From positions 1,292,349-1,356,348 of the forward strand of contig NZ_CM001376.1 of the NCBI RefSeq assembly GCF_000237805.1: DNA of 64,000 nt, written 5' to 3'. This DNA comes from Jonquetella anthropi DSM 22815 (GTDB lineage: Bacteria; Synergistota; Synergistia; Synergistales; Dethiosulfovibrionaceae). Position numbers and translations under genes: made by a program. Shown piece after piece: positions 9,008-18,433 of the stretch (position 1 is its first letter; each line of letters opens with the position of its first letter). The notes under the pieces were generated by a model. That model had not been told where the DNA came from. It made no database searches and saw only the letters and a list, made by a program, of their open reading frames with translations.

Positions 9008-9280
9008 GGAGCCGTCGTCCAGACGGTAGATTTTCTCCCCGGGAAACGCCATGTTCAAATCCCGACGGGCCGCCCACGCCTGCCCTTCAGGCGTTTTCAG
9101 GAACTCGACGTGATCTTTCCGGCGGGCCAGTTGGTCTTGAGCCGCGCGGGCCTCCTCCTGTTTTTGGGCCAGATACGCCTGAACTTCCTGACGATGAGCG
9201 ACCTCCCGCCGCCAGGTGGTGACGTACACTGCAGCGCCCAGTCCTAAAACCGCGAGGAAAATAGCCCACCGAAGCCGCAT
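8987..9280 (-). CDS. FtsB/DivIC-like septum formation initiator protein
   Basis: A 97-residue bitopic protein. Residues 4-22 form a transmembrane helix, followed by a coiled coil rich in Glu/Gln/Ala and the C-terminal ARRDLNMAFPGEKIYRLDD. The PGE segment is typical of FtsB/DivIC proteins, which link early and late divisome components at midcell. The start is 2 bp after the argS stop, with AAAGGATG as ribosome site inside argS, so it is cotranscribed with argS. The family call rests on architecture and the PGE motif. Confidence 0.7.
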   Translation of the reverse strand: MRLRWAIFLAVLGLGAAVYVTTWRREVAHRQEVQAYLAQKQEEARAAQDQLARRKDHVEFLKTPEGQAWAARRDLNMAFPGEKIYRLDDGSLQEPKN

Positions 9281-9282
9281 CT

Positions 9283-10968
9283 TTACATCCTTTCAGGCGC
9301 TGAAAATCCCAGAATGCCGAAACAGTTTTTCAGGACCATCCTGACGGCCTGAACGAGAGCCAAATGGCTCGACCGAAGCGGCTCGTCCTCGTCGAGGATC
9401 CGGCAGCTGTTGTAAAAGGCGTGGAAGTGCCCGCTCAGCTCGTGGACGTACGTCACCAGCAGGTGAGGCTCCAATCCCGCGGCCGCCCGTTCAAGCTCGC
9501 CCGGGAACGTCTCAAGAGCCGTCAGAAGGCGTTTTTCCTCCGGCGACGTCATCAGACGCCCGTCAAACGGAAGCGGCTTGGTCATGTCGATGTTTTTCTC
9601 CTGCGCCTTGCGCGTCAGGCTGGCAATCCGCGCGTAAGCGTACTGGACGTAGTACACCGGGTTGTCCGATGACTCCCGCTTGGCCTGATCCATGTCAAAA
9701 TCCAGCTGGCTGTCCGAGCGTCGCATCAGGAAATAATACCGGGCCGCATCGACGCCGACCTCATCCAGCAGCGACGCCAAGGTCTCAAACTTTCCGCCTC
9801 GGGTCGACATGCCGACGATCTGGCCGTCTTTGACTAGGTTGACGAACTGAATCAAAAGGACGTTGAAATCGCCCTCGTCCTTCCCAAGGCCGCGAAGCGC
9901 CGCGTTGATCCGCGGCACGTAGCCGTGGTGGTCGCAACCCCACACGTCAATGACCCGGTCAAAGCCCCGGTCGAATTTTTCTTTATGGTACGCCACGTCG
10001 GAGGCAAAATACGTGGGCTCCCCGGTGGAACGGAACAGAACCCGGTCTTTGTCGTCGCCGAAGTCGGTGGACCGGTACCACAGGGCTCCGTCCTTCTCGT
10101 AGACATACCCCGCTTCCCGAAGCGTCTCCACGGCCTTCCTGACTAAATCGCGGTCGTACAGCGACTTCTCCGAAAAGAACTGGTTAAACTTCACACCAAA
10201 CCGAGCCAGATCGCTTTTGATGTTCTCCAGAATATGCTGGGCGCCGAACTGACGAAGGTACGCCAGAGCCTCGTCCTGAGAGGAGTTCACGAACTTGTTG
10301 CCGACCGCCTCAATGACCCGGCGGGCCTCGTCGTAAATGTACGCGCCTTTGTACATCGCTCCCGGCGCGTCGTCGAACGGCAGCTTCTCCGGGCAGCCCT
10401 GCAGCTCAAAATACCGGGCCAAGATGGACTTGGCGAGAATGTTGATCTGCAGGCCGGCGTCGTTGACGTAGTACTCCTTTTCGACTTTCCAACCGGCAAA
10501 CGCCAAGATGTTGCCGACCACATCGCCGACAGCCGCGCCCCGACCGTGCCCCACGTGCAGAGGGCCTGTTGGGTTGGCGCTCACGAACTCCACCTGAACG
10601 GACCGGCCAGCGCCGACAGAGCTTTTGCCGTAGTTTTCCCCGTTTTCAGCGATTCGGGCCACCAAGTCGTCCATCCACTGGTTTGAAAGGCGGAAGTTGA
10701 TGAACCCAGGGCCGGCCACTTCCATCGAAGCGATATGCTTTGAATCGTCGATCAGCGACGTCAGCCGCTCGGCCAAGTCTCTGGGTCGCGTTCCAAGGAT
10801 TTTGGCGCACTTCATGGCGACGTTGGTCGCCCAGTCGCCGTGAGATTCGTCCTTGGGCCTTTCAAACTCGACGCGGCACGTCTCAGGAAGCTGAATGCCC
10901 TTTTCCTGAGCGATCTTCGCAAGCGCGGCGGTAACGCTGGTTTGCAGTGCAGCAAGACTTTCGTTCAT
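9283..10968 (-). CDS. argS: Arginyl-tRNA synthetase
   Basis: A 561-residue class I aminoacyl-tRNA synthetase that charges tRNA-Arg. The HIGH-type signature is HVGHG (138-142) and a KMSKS-type loop appears as GMSTRGG (about 395). The N-terminal Add1 domain (residues 1-105) and the C-terminal anticodon-binding domain are both present, and length is normal. GAGGAAG precedes the ATG. Confidence 0.97.
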   Translation of the reverse strand: MNESLAALQTSVTAALAKIAQEKGIQLPETCRVEFERPKDESHGDWATNVAMKCAKILGTRPRDLAERLTSLIDDSKHIASMEVAGPGFINFRLSNQWMDDLVARIAENGENYGKSSVGAGRSVQVEFVSANPTGPLHVGHGRGAAVGDVVGNILAFAGWKVEKEYYVNDAGLQINILAKSILARYFELQGCPEKLPFDDAPGAMYKGAYIYDEARRVIEAVGNKFVNSSQDEALAYLRQFGAQHILENIKSDLARFGVKFNQFFSEKSLYDRDLVRKAVETLREAGYVYEKDGALWYRSTDFGDDKDRVLFRSTGEPTYFASDVAYHKEKFDRGFDRVIDVWGCDHHGYVPRINAALRGLGKDEGDFNVLLIQFVNLVKDGQIVGMSTRGGKFETLASLLDEVGVDAARYYFLMRRSDSQLDFDMDQAKRESSDNPVYYVQYAYARIASLTRKAQEKNIDMTKPLPFDGRLMTSPEEKRLLTALETFPGELERAAAGLEPHLLVTYVHELSGHFHAFYNSCRILDEDEPLRSSHLALVQAVRMVLKNCFGILGFSAPERM

Positions 10969-10998
10969 GTGCTTCTTCCTCTCTTGAACAGAAAAGCT

Positions 10999-11025
10999 CC
11001 GACGTTCGCCGGAGCTTGCAAAATG
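10999..11025 (-). terminator. Intrinsic terminator after the secreted-protein gene
   Basis: Reverse strand AAGCTCCG pairs with CGGAGCTT across a short loop and is followed by TTTTC, between the end of the gene at 11044 and argS. Confidence 0.7.
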
Positions 11026-11043
11026 ACTTTCCGAACTGCTGAC

Positions 11044-12888
11044 TTACAGCACCAGTGCCAGCGAGTTGTTCTTCCAAAGCCCCCAAAGCCCAAGAAGTTT
11101 GTAGAACTGCTCAGCCCAAGAGCTGTCAACTTCTGTGGTCTTGACGATGATCTTTTCCTGACTGGTCACGGCGTTTTGAACCCGGTTAAACCTTTGAGTA
11201 ACCGAGTACTCGGCGCCGGGAAGAACCTGACTGCCTCTGTTCGGAAGCACCATCGGGTGCATCTTTCCCGGGATCTTAACCGTGTAGCTCTGCTCCATGA
11301 CGAACGGGAACTTCAGCCCCACCTGTCCGGAAAGAGCTCTCAGCTGATCAAACGCCGGCAGTTCAAGGGACGGCAGGGAGACCATCAAGCCCTTCTCTGC
11401 CGGAACGGCGGATTTTTTCGAAACGGCGAACTTGACCTTGACGCTTCCGTCCGGCTCTGTCGAGATATCAAGCGGCGTACCGTGATACCAGTCGCCCAAG
11501 CTGCTGAAGTTCTGCAGCCCGTCTTTTCCCGCGCCATTCGGGAAAACGATACTGGGCCATGGACGGCGGACGATGAACGTGGCGGTTCCCGAAACCGTGC
11601 CGTCATTTTGAGCGTTCAGGTCCCAGACGGCAGTCAGCCGCATGTTCACAAAGCTTCCGGCTTTCATATAGCGAGGAATGACTTTCCCGCTGGATTTCCC
11701 TTTAGGCTTTGCGCTGGACTTCACGCCGAACAGATACCGACCGTCGAGAGCCTCCGGCTGCCGCCCCGGGTCGCTGGTCCCGCCGGGGAAGTAAAACCAC
11801 GCTTTGCTTTGGCCGGGCGCCTTGATGGACAGAGCGGGCCGGTACAGGACTTCCGGCGCGTCGGGCATGTCTTTTTGGATCCCCATCGGAGACTGCCACC
11901 AAATATGAGCGTCGAAGCCCCCCTGACGAAGCCGAGCGCAGGCCGCCGCAGCCATTTCAGGATCTGTCAGCGGAAACTGACGATCCTTCGGATCCCGCGC
12001 CACCTCAGCGCCTGACATATGAATCCGGCTGTCTTTCCACGCCGCGTCAAGTTCTTGGACAATCTGCTGGGGCGTGTCAGAGGCCGAAAACGGGCGAATC
12101 GCTCCGGGGAGGTTTTCAGCCGGCTGAGACTCAGCGGACTGCATAGCCTCTGCAATTCTGTTCGTCCCGGACGTCAGGCTGAGAACCAAGTACGGATCCG
12201 ACCGGTCAATCAGCCCGTAGCTTCCCCGTCTGGCTGGCTGCTGGGCGTAATACCAGCGGTACCAGAAGTACGGCTTCTCGTCGGAAATCGCAGGCGACTG
12301 GCCTAAACTTGAGTTGTAATACAGCTCTTGGTCGGTCGACAGCCGAATGGCAATTTCCCCTTCTCTGACCGGATACGGCTCACCAAGCCACACCATGCCG
12401 CTGGCTGGCCGGCCGGCCGGCCCGATCTGCCGGTACGACAGGACGATGACGCGGGTTCCGTCGACCCAGTGGGGCCAGTTCATCCAAGCGACGCCGCCTT
12501 GCTCAGCGCCGGACCGAAGGGGAATGTCCTCTTGCGTTCCAGCCGAACTCTCCAAGTCGAAGCAGGTCGCCTGATCGACGACGAGTTCCCAGCCCGCAGG
12601 GACGATCAGCTGGTTCTGCAGCCAGTCGAACGGCATGGAAGAGTCGGCCAGCACGATGAGACGAACGTCTTTGACGGCCCGCCCGTCCTCATCGGTCAAA
12701 AAGTGAACTGTCCGCTGCCAGACCACCGCGTGGCTGCCAGCCTGTTCCAGAGTTGGAGAGTTCTCCTCCAAGTACTGCACGTCCTGCAGCGTCACGGTTT
12801 CGGCTGCCGCAAGGCTCACCGCCGACAGCAGAACCAACGCTGCCGCCGCGGCCAAAGATCGGGTCAGACGGTTCAGTCGCATCATCAT
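11044..12888 (-). CDS. Secreted DUF3857-like protein
   Basis: A 614-residue exported protein. Residues 1-29 are a signal peptide with a SLAAAE cleavage region. Residues about 35-220 look like a DUF3857 domain (TLEQAGSHAVVWQRTVHF, DVRLIVL, VIVLSYRQIG). The middle section lies where a transglutaminase-like domain usually follows, but I see no obvious Cys-His-Asp triad. The C-terminal part is beta-rich. The role is unknown; related proteins occur in the periplasm of diderm anaerobes. It starts 12 bp downstream of secA and ends at its own terminator. The family assignment is tentative. Confidence 0.55.
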   Translation of the reverse strand: MMMRLNRLTRSLAAAAALVLLSAVSLAAAETVTLQDVQYLEENSPTLEQAGSHAVVWQRTVHFLTDEDGRAVKDVRLIVLADSSMPFDWLQNQLIVPAGWELVVDQATCFDLESSAGTQEDIPLRSGAEQGGVAWMNWPHWVDGTRVIVLSYRQIGPAGRPASGMVWLGEPYPVREGEIAIRLSTDQELYYNSSLGQSPAISDEKPYFWYRWYYAQQPARRGSYGLIDRSDPYLVLSLTSGTNRIAEAMQSAESQPAENLPGAIRPFSASDTPQQIVQELDAAWKDSRIHMSGAEVARDPKDRQFPLTDPEMAAAACARLRQGGFDAHIWWQSPMGIQKDMPDAPEVLYRPALSIKAPGQSKAWFYFPGGTSDPGRQPEALDGRYLFGVKSSAKPKGKSSGKVIPRYMKAGSFVNMRLTAVWDLNAQNDGTVSGTATFIVRRPWPSIVFPNGAGKDGLQNFSSLGDWYHGTPLDISTEPDGSVKVKFAVSKKSAVPAEKGLMVSLPSLELPAFDQLRALSGQVGLKFPFVMEQSYTVKIPGKMHPMVLPNRGSQVLPGAEYSVTQRFNRVQNAVTSQEKIIVKTTEVDSSWAEQFYKLLGLWGLWKNNSLALVL

Positions 12889-12900
12889 TGCGCCACCTCC

Positions 12901-15750
12901 CTACGCGTTCCGGCCGCAGCAGTTCTTGTACTTTTTCCCGCTACCGCAGGGGCACGGGTCGTTCCGGCCGACTTTTGGAACCCGCTTCGGCGCGGGGGCC
13001 TCCCCGGCGCCGAAGTATCCGCCTCTGGACATGGGGCCGCCGAACCCGGAGTTGCTCTGACCGGGCAGCGGCATGGAAGCGCCGGAAGGCGCGTGATATC
13101 TGGACTGTTCCTGGCGGCGTCGGTCTTCATCGGAGACGAGAGACACCTTGAAGAACAGCTTGATGATGTTTTCCCGAACTCGAGCCATCGTCTCCTTGAA
13201 CAGGTTGTACGACTCGAAGTTGTACTCCATCAGCGGGTCTTTCTGACCGACGGCTCTCAGGCCAATCCCTTCACGGAGCGCGTCCATTCCCAGAAGGTGT
13301 TCCTTCCACGCGCCGTCAAGGACGTGGAGGGAGATAAACCGGAACACGCTGTTGGCCACGTCGTGGGTGAGTTCTTTGACCCGCTGGTCGAACCGGTCGC
13401 CCACCTCGGCCACGATCGCCTCCCGGGCTTTTGCCATGTTGTGTCGGTCGTCCACCCCGGCCAGATGATTTTCAACGCCCGGCCAGAACACTTCCTGCAG
13501 CCGAGCCGCCGCCAATGACGGTTCGCTGGGTGCGTCCTCCGGGAACGCGGCGTCCATGATGTCTTCGACGACGCTTTCGGCCATCTGGCGCCCGTGCTCG
13601 ATCAGGTCTTCGGCCAACAGGATATGGCTCCGCTCGCCGTAGACGGCCTCGCGCTGCTGGTTCATCACGTTGTCGTACAGCAGAAGCTGACGGCGGATGT
13701 CGTAGTGAACCATTTCAACCTTTTTCTGGGAGCTCTCGATCGCCTTGGAGAGGAGCTTGGCCTCCATCGCCTCGCCCTCTTCCATGCCGAGCCGCCCTAA
13801 AAGCCCCTGAAGCTGGTCCGCCCCAAACAGGCGAAGCAGGTCGTCTTCCAGCGACAGGTAGAACTGGCTCGCCCCCGGGTCACCCTGACGGCCGGAACGG
13901 CCGCGGAGCTGGTTGTCGATGCGCCGAGCTTCGTGACGTTCGGTGCCGATAATGCACAGGCCGCCCAGCTGAAGAACCTTTTCTTTTTCCTTCGCGCAGG
14001 CGTCGGCAAACTCGCGGCGAATAGAGTCGCACGCTTCCTTGTCCTTGATCGGGTCAAGGTTTCTCTCCTTAAACGCCTCTTTAGCCAAGAAATCCGGGTT
14101 GCCGCCCAGCACGATATCGGTTCCGCGCCCCGCCATGTTGGTCGCTACGGTGACGGCGCCCAGCCGGCCAGCTTGGGCGACGATGGCCGATTCCATCTCG
14201 TGATACCGGGCGTTCAGCACCCGGTGAGGCACCTTCCGCGCTTTCAGAAGGCGGCTGACGTTTTCCGACGTGCTGACCGACGCGGTTCCGACGAGGATCG
14301 GACGGCCGGTGGCGTGAATTTTTTCGATGACGTCAGCCACGGCGGCGAACTTTTCGACCTTGGTCCGATAGATCAGATCGGTTTTGTCCTCCCGGATCAC
14401 CGGCTGGTTCGTGGGAACGACGACCACGCCGAGCCCATAAATTTCCTTGAACTCTTCGGCCTCGGTCGCCGCCGTGCCGGTCATACCGGCCAGCTTGGCG
14501 TACAGCCGGAAGTAGTTCTGCAGCGTGATGGTGGCAAGCGTCTGGCTTTCTTTGCCGACCGTGACCTTTTCCTTGGCCTCGATAGCCTGATGCAGCCCGT
14601 CGGAGTACCGGCGGCCGAACATGAGCCGACCGGTGAACTCGTCGACGATGACGATTTCCCCGTCCTTGACCACGTAGTCCACGTCGCGCTTGAACAGGCT
14701 GTGGGCCTTGATAGCCTGCTGAATCCGGTGCGCCATGTCGGCGTGCCCCATGTCGGAGAACAGACCGGGCACGTTCAGGAGCTTCTCGCACTTGGCAATG
14801 CCCCGGGACGTCAGCGAAATGCTCTTTTCCTTCTCGTCCACCTGATAGTCCGCGTCAGGCTCGACGATTTCCTGTTTTTCGAGGAAGTTGCGGGACTGAA
14901 ATTCGTTGGGGTCTTTGACGTAGCCTTCCAGCTGACAGGCGATGTCGTCGGCAATTCGATAGGCTTCCGGGTCGTCCTGCGAGGGACCGGAAATGATCAG
15001 CGGCGTTCTGGCCTCGTCGATGAGGATTGAGTCGACTTCGTCGACGATGCAGAAGTTATGGCCCCGCTGGACCATCTCTTCCGCGCTGTTGACCATGTTG
15101 TCGCGCAGGTAGTCAAAACCGAACTCGCTGTTGGTCCCGTACGTGATGTCCGAGTCGTACGCTTTCTTGCGCTCCTGCTGGTCCATGAAGGCGTAAATAA
15201 CGCCAACCGAACAGCCCATCGCCTCGTACAGCGGTTTCATCCACTCGGCGTCGCGCTTGGCCAAGTAGTCGTTCACCGTTACCACGTGAACTCCCCGCCC
15301 AGTATAGGCGTTGAGGATGACCGCCAGAGGTGCTACAAGGGTCTTTCCTTCGCCGGTCTTCATCTCGGCGATGTTTCCCTCGTGAAGCGCCATCGCACCC
15401 ATCAGCTGGACGTCAAACGGCCGCAGGCCGAGCTTGCGGTGAGCCATCTCCCGGGCCAGTGCAAACACTTCCGTCAAGTGCTCGTTGGACGCGCTGCTGA
15501 TCTGGGAGAGGCCTTCCTGAAAGTTCGCCGCTTCTTCCGGGTCAACGGTGTGGTTGGCAGGGACTTTCCATTTGGCCGCCAGTTCGCTCAGCTGGGCGCG
15601 AATGGCCAGAGCGCGCTCCTTGATGGCCTCATCGGTCATCTCGCGAATTTTCGGCTCCAGCGCGTTGATTTCAGCGACCTTTGCCCGGTAGCGTTTCAGT
15701 TTTCTCTCGTTCGGATCGAGCCCAAGAGCCTTTTTCAGTCCTTCAAACAT
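12901..15750 (-). CDS. secA: Protein translocase ATPase SecA
   Basis: A 949-residue SecA, the motor that pushes preproteins through SecYEG. Walker A is MKTGEGKT (about 102), the DEAD-like box is in IVDEVDSIL, and the second helicase half has GRGTDIVLGG and RGRSGRQGDPG. The C-terminal zinc (SEC-C) motif [13 protein letters not shown] binds SecB or ribosomes in relatives. The ATG at 15750 (GAGGTGA upstream, protein MFEGLKKALG) is chosen over an in-frame start at 15795. Confidence 0.97.
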   Translation of the reverse strand: MFEGLKKALGLDPNERKLKRYRAKVAEINALEPKIREMTDEAIKERALAIRAQLSELAAKWKVPANHTVDPEEAANFQEGLSQISSASNEHLTEVFALAREMAHRKLGLRPFDVQLMGAMALHEGNIAEMKTGEGKTLVAPLAVILNAYTGRGVHVVTVNDYLAKRDAEWMKPLYEAMGCSVGVIYAFMDQQERKKAYDSDITYGTNSEFGFDYLRDNMVNSAEEMVQRGHNFCIVDEVDSILIDEARTPLIISGPSQDDPEAYRIADDIACQLEGYVKDPNEFQSRNFLEKQEIVEPDADYQVDEKEKSISLTSRGIAKCEKLLNVPGLFSDMGHADMAHRIQQAIKAHSLFKRDVDYVVKDGEIVIVDEFTGRLMFGRRYSDGLHQAIEAKEKVTVGKESQTLATITLQNYFRLYAKLAGMTGTAATEAEEFKEIYGLGVVVVPTNQPVIREDKTDLIYRTKVEKFAAVADVIEKIHATGRPILVGTASVSTSENVSRLLKARKVPHRVLNARYHEMESAIVAQAGRLGAVTVATNMAGRGTDIVLGGNPDFLAKEAFKERNLDPIKDKEACDSIRREFADACAKEKEKVLQLGGLCIIGTERHEARRIDNQLRGRSGRQGDPGASQFYLSLEDDLLRLFGADQLQGLLGRLGMEEGEAMEAKLLSKAIESSQKKVEMVHYDIRRQLLLYDNVMNQQREAVYGERSHILLAEDLIEHGRQMAESVVEDIMDAAFPEDAPSEPSLAAARLQEVFWPGVENHLAGVDDRHNMAKAREAIVAEVGDRFDQRVKELTHDVANSVFRFISLHVLDGAWKEHLLGMDALREGIGLRAVGQKDPLMEYNFESYNLFKETMARVRENIIKLFFKVSLVSDEDRRRQEQSRYHAPSGASMPLPGQSNSGFGGPMSRGGYFGAGEAPAPKRVPKVGRNDPCPCGSGKKYKNCCGRNA

Positions 15751-15795
15751 CACGTCACCTCTCGAAAAGGGCGTCCGCCTCAGCGGACAGCCCAT

Positions 15796-16365
15796 TTAGT
15801 TGCTGTCGGTAATCAGATCCCAACCGTTGGCCACGTACACGGCGCCGGACCAGACGGTCAGAGCCAAACTTACCCACATAACTTCTATTGCCAGAGGAAG
15901 CTTAAAGATCATCATCACGATAGCGATGATCTGAGAAACCGTTTTAATTTTGCCGAGCCGGGAGGCCGCGATGACCTGTCCTTCGGCGGCAGCCACCATT
16001 CTGAGGCCGCTGACGACGAAGTCCCGGGCCACGATGACCATGACCATCCAGCCGGGCAGGCGGTGAAGCTCCACAAGGGCGACGAGCGCGGCGATCACCA
16101 GCACCTTGTCGGAAAGCGGATCAATGAACTTGCCAAGGTTCGTTATCAACCCGCGGCGCCTGGCAATGTAGCCGTCAACTGCGTCAGTCGACGCGGCAAC
16201 GATAAACACGAGCCCGGCCAGAAGGTCGCTGTACGTGACCGACAGCCCCACTGCCGCCAGAGGGGTGACCGTTTGGTCGATCTTCGTCGTCAGCAGCAGC
16301 ATGACAAGCGGAGCCAAAAATATCCTCGACAGGCTCAGCATGTTGGGCAAATTAATGGACTTCAC
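15796..16365 (-). CDS. pgsA: CDP-diacylglycerol-glycerol-3-phosphate phosphatidyltransferase
   Basis: A 189-residue integral membrane enzyme making phosphatidylglycerophosphate. The CDP-alcohol phosphatidyltransferase motif is complete: D64-G65-x2-A68-R69-x8-G78-x3-D82-x3-D86. The GTG at 16365 is preferred because GGAGGCG precedes it and the protein then begins at the usual NLPNMLSLSRI. A longer in-frame start at 16443 would run back through the nrdR terminator. Just upstream is the 15-bp palindrome at 16396-16410. Confidence 0.92.
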   Translation of the reverse strand: MKSINLPNMLSLSRIFLAPLVMLLLTTKIDQTVTPLAAVGLSVTYSDLLAGLVFIVAASTDAVDGYIARRRGLITNLGKFIDPLSDKVLVIAALVALVELHRLPGWMVMVIVARDFVVSGLRMVAAAEGQVIAASRLGKIKTVSQIIAIVMMIFKLPLAIEVMWVSLALTVWSGAVYVANGWDLITDSN

Positions 16366-16395
16366 AGGTTCGCCTCCTCCAGGCAGGGACAAAAC

Positions 16396-16410
16396 TGTCA
16401 TATTATGACA
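16396..16410. promoter_or_regulatory. 15-bp perfect palindrome upstream of pgsA
   Basis: TGTCATATTATGACA is a perfect inverted repeat (TGTCATA-T-TATGACA), 31 bp before the pgsA start. Read towards pgsA it contains CATAAT, a plausible -10 box, so a dimeric regulator bound here would cover the promoter. The regulator is not known. Confidence 0.5.
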
Positions 16411-16411
16411 C

Positions 16412-16441
16412 AAAATGAAGAGCCGCGTCATTCGGCTCTTC
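16412..16441 (-). terminator. Intrinsic terminator of nrdR
   Basis: GAAGAGCCG (16417-16425) pairs with CGGCTCTTC (16433-16441), with ATTTTG following on the reverse strand. It ends the nrdR transcript before pgsA. Confidence 0.8.
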
Positions 16442-16473
16442 ACGATCCTTCTGAACCGCCATGCGGCGGATCA

Positions 16474-16956
16474 TCAGTTCTCGCTGCTATCCTCCCGGGC
16501 CACGTCCTCGCGAATGAGCCGGCGTATTTCCTCTTGGAAGGTGTTCAAATCGGTGAACTCCCGATAGACTGCGGCAAATCTCACGTACGCCACCTTGTCG
16601 AGCTGCCGCAGCTCTTCCATCACCAAGTCGCCGATCCTGCTGCTGGGAATTTCGCCGCCTTCGCCACGCAGCTTCTTTTCGACCGACGCCGCGGCTTCCT
16701 CAATCGCCTCCAGAGAAACGGGGAGTTTTTCACAGGCGCGGCTCATCCCCCGGACGATCTTTTCCCGGTCGAACGCCTCGCGGCGCCCGTCCTTCTTGCG
16801 TATCCAGAGGACTTGGCCGCCCTCGGCCCGTTCGTATGTGGTAAACCGATAGCTGCACAGCGGACACTCGCGCCGGCGGCGAATCGCTTCCCCGCCTTCG
16901 ACTGGTCGGGTCTCAATTACCCGAGTGTCGGAAAAATCGCACCGAGGACACTTCAC
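16474..16956 (-). CDS. nrdR: Transcriptional repressor NrdR
   Basis: A 160-residue zinc-ribbon plus ATP-cone repressor of ribonucleotide reductase genes. The zinc ligands are C3/C6 and C31/C34 (KCPRC, ECPLC). The ATP-cone follows (IRKKDGRREAFDREKIVRG onward) and senses dATP/ATP. The GTG at 16956 is preferred: GGAGGTG lies 7 bp upstream and the protein then starts at the usual MKCP, whereas the ATG at 16971 overlaps the ribosome site. A likely target operator is present in this window at the nrdD promoter (36195-36221). Confidence 0.95.
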   Translation of the reverse strand: MKCPRCDFSDTRVIETRPVEGGEAIRRRRECPLCSYRFTTYERAEGGQVLWIRKKDGRREAFDREKIVRGMSRACEKLPVSLEAIEEAAASVEKKLRGEGGEIPSSRIGDLVMEELRQLDKVAYVRFAAVYREFTDLNTFQEEIRRLIREDVAREDSSEN

Positions 16957-17070
16957 GCCTTTCACCTCCATTGATTAAAAATATAGTCGTACATACATCA
17001 AGATGACTTATCTAGAACTAATAAACCTGTGATTGCAATGATTTTTCGGCTTTATTATATCCCCATATAT

Positions 17071-17094
17071 CCAATTGGTATATTGAGATATAAT
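17071..17094 (+). promoter_or_regulatory. Putative integrase promoter with palindromic operator
   Basis: TATAAT at 17089-17094 lies 41 bp before the integrase start. Immediately upstream is CCAATTGG (17071-17078) within the near-palindrome ATATCCAATTGGTATAT, which would sit in the spacer or -35 region. I see no consensus -35 box. Confidence 0.45.
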
Positions 17095-17135
17095 AAACTT
17101 GTTCCATAGATGTTCCCAAAGAAGGCGACCTCACC

Positions 17136-18311
17136 ATGAGAGTAAAACTCACTCAAAATCTAGTGTCCAAACCACCTGACGATCTGATTGGTACTGAGAT
17201 TTTTGACACCGTAACAACCGGGTTCATGCTTCGTATCGGGAAGCACGCAAGAACCTTTTACGTTGTGTACCGAGGGAAAACCAGACAACTTCGAAAGTTC
17301 AAGATTGGTTCAGCAACGTATTTAACATTAGCACAGGCACGAGATATCTGTAAATCTGTTTTAGGTCGAATAGCACTCGGACAAGATCCGCAAGAAGAAC
17401 GGCTCACAGAAAGAGAGACTGAACTTTCGGTACACAAATTTCTAAAGGAAATCTACATTCCTAAAGTTAGAAGAGAGCGCCCTAAAACAGCTTCATTAAC
17501 CGAATCTATACTTCTACGTATTCTCAAAGAAAATCTTCATAAACCTCTTTCTAGCATATCAGCAGAAAAAATCGTAAAGATCAGGGAACAACTTTTACAA
17601 TCAGGTCTTCGCCCAATTAGTGTTAAACGATACGAAAGCGACGTTCGCGCTTGTTTGAACTATGCCGTAAGTCAAAAACTTATCGCACCAATCAAAATCA
17701 ACGAAAAAATGAAATATGAAAACACCGAGCGCATTCGATATCTTGCTCCCGACGAAGAAGAAAGGCTTAAAAACGCGCTCAAAGAACGGGATAAGAGACT
17801 CAGAAAAAATAACAAGAACATACAGGGGAGATATGCCGATTATTTAGAACCACTTATCACCCTGTCGCTTAAAACAGGCATCCGGCGCGGAGCAATGTTG
17901 CAGTTAGAGTGGCGAGATATCGACTTTAACGCAAAAACAGTCCTTGTGCGTGGCGAAATATGCAAAACCGGGAAAAGTCGCCGGATCCCCTTGTCTCCCC
18001 TTGCCTTTGAGACGCTTAAAGCATGGCGAGAACAGCAACCACAAGGGAATAGATACATTTTCCCGTCGCCGCGCGGCGATTGGCCGAGGTCAAGTTGTGA
18101 TGAAGCATGGCGAACCCTTCTCAAGAAAGCGGGTATTACCAATTTCCACTGGCATGACTTGCGACACGACTTCGCGTCAAAACTAGTAATGTCAGGCATC
18201 GATCTTAACACTGTCCGAGAATTACTAGGTCACGGCTCTTTGACGATGACGCTAAGGTATGCTCATCTTGCGCCCTCAAAACTCAGCGCGGCAGTAGAGA
18301 CACTAGGCTAA
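17136..18311 (+). CDS. Phage-type tyrosine integrase
   Basis: A 391-residue site-specific recombinase. The N-terminal arm-binding domain (residues 1-95) is of the DUF4102-like type found in P4-family and ICE integrases. A core-binding SAM-like domain follows (about 100-205). The catalytic domain has the full set R250, H340-D-L-R343, H366 and nucleophile Y375. It should catalyse integration and excision of the surrounding element. It appears intact, although the rest of the element is decayed. The ATG start has only a weak AAGAAGG site 10 bases upstream. Its base composition is AT-richer than the core genes, as expected of transferred DNA. Confidence 0.92.
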   Translation: MRVKLTQNLVSKPPDDLIGTEIFDTVTTGFMLRIGKHARTFYVVYRGKTRQLRKFKIGSATYLTLAQARDICKSVLGRIALGQDPQEERLTERETELSVHKFLKEIYIPKVRRERPKTASLTESILLRILKENLHKPLSSISAEKIVKIREQLLQSGLRPISVKRYESDVRACLNYAVSQKLIAPIKINEKMKYENTERIRYLAPDEEERLKNALKERDKRLRKNNKNIQGRYADYLEPLITLSLKTGIRRGAMLQLEWRDIDFNAKTVLVRGEICKTGKSRRIPLSPLAFETLKAWREQQPQGNRYIFPSPRGDWPRSSCDEAWRTLLKKAGITNFHWHDLRHDFASKLVMSGIDLNTVRELLGHGSLTMTLRYAHLAPSKLSAAVETLG

Positions 18312-18335
18312 AGTCAGCTTAAAGAAAATAACATC

Positions 18336-18369
18336 AAGGCCACTCCCCTTTCAGGGAGTGGCCTTTATA
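18336..18369 (+). terminator. Intrinsic terminator of the integrase gene
   Basis: AAGGCCACTCCC (18336-18347) pairs with GGGAGTGGCCTT (18354-18365), then TTTAT. A second GC-rich hairpin (CCCGCGC/GCGCGGG) follows at about 18390-18411. Confidence 0.85.
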
Positions 18370-18433
18370 CTGCTCGGCCTGCGGCCGTCCCGCGCCTGAA
18401 ACTGCGCGGGTCATATTAGCAACCATCGCCGTT

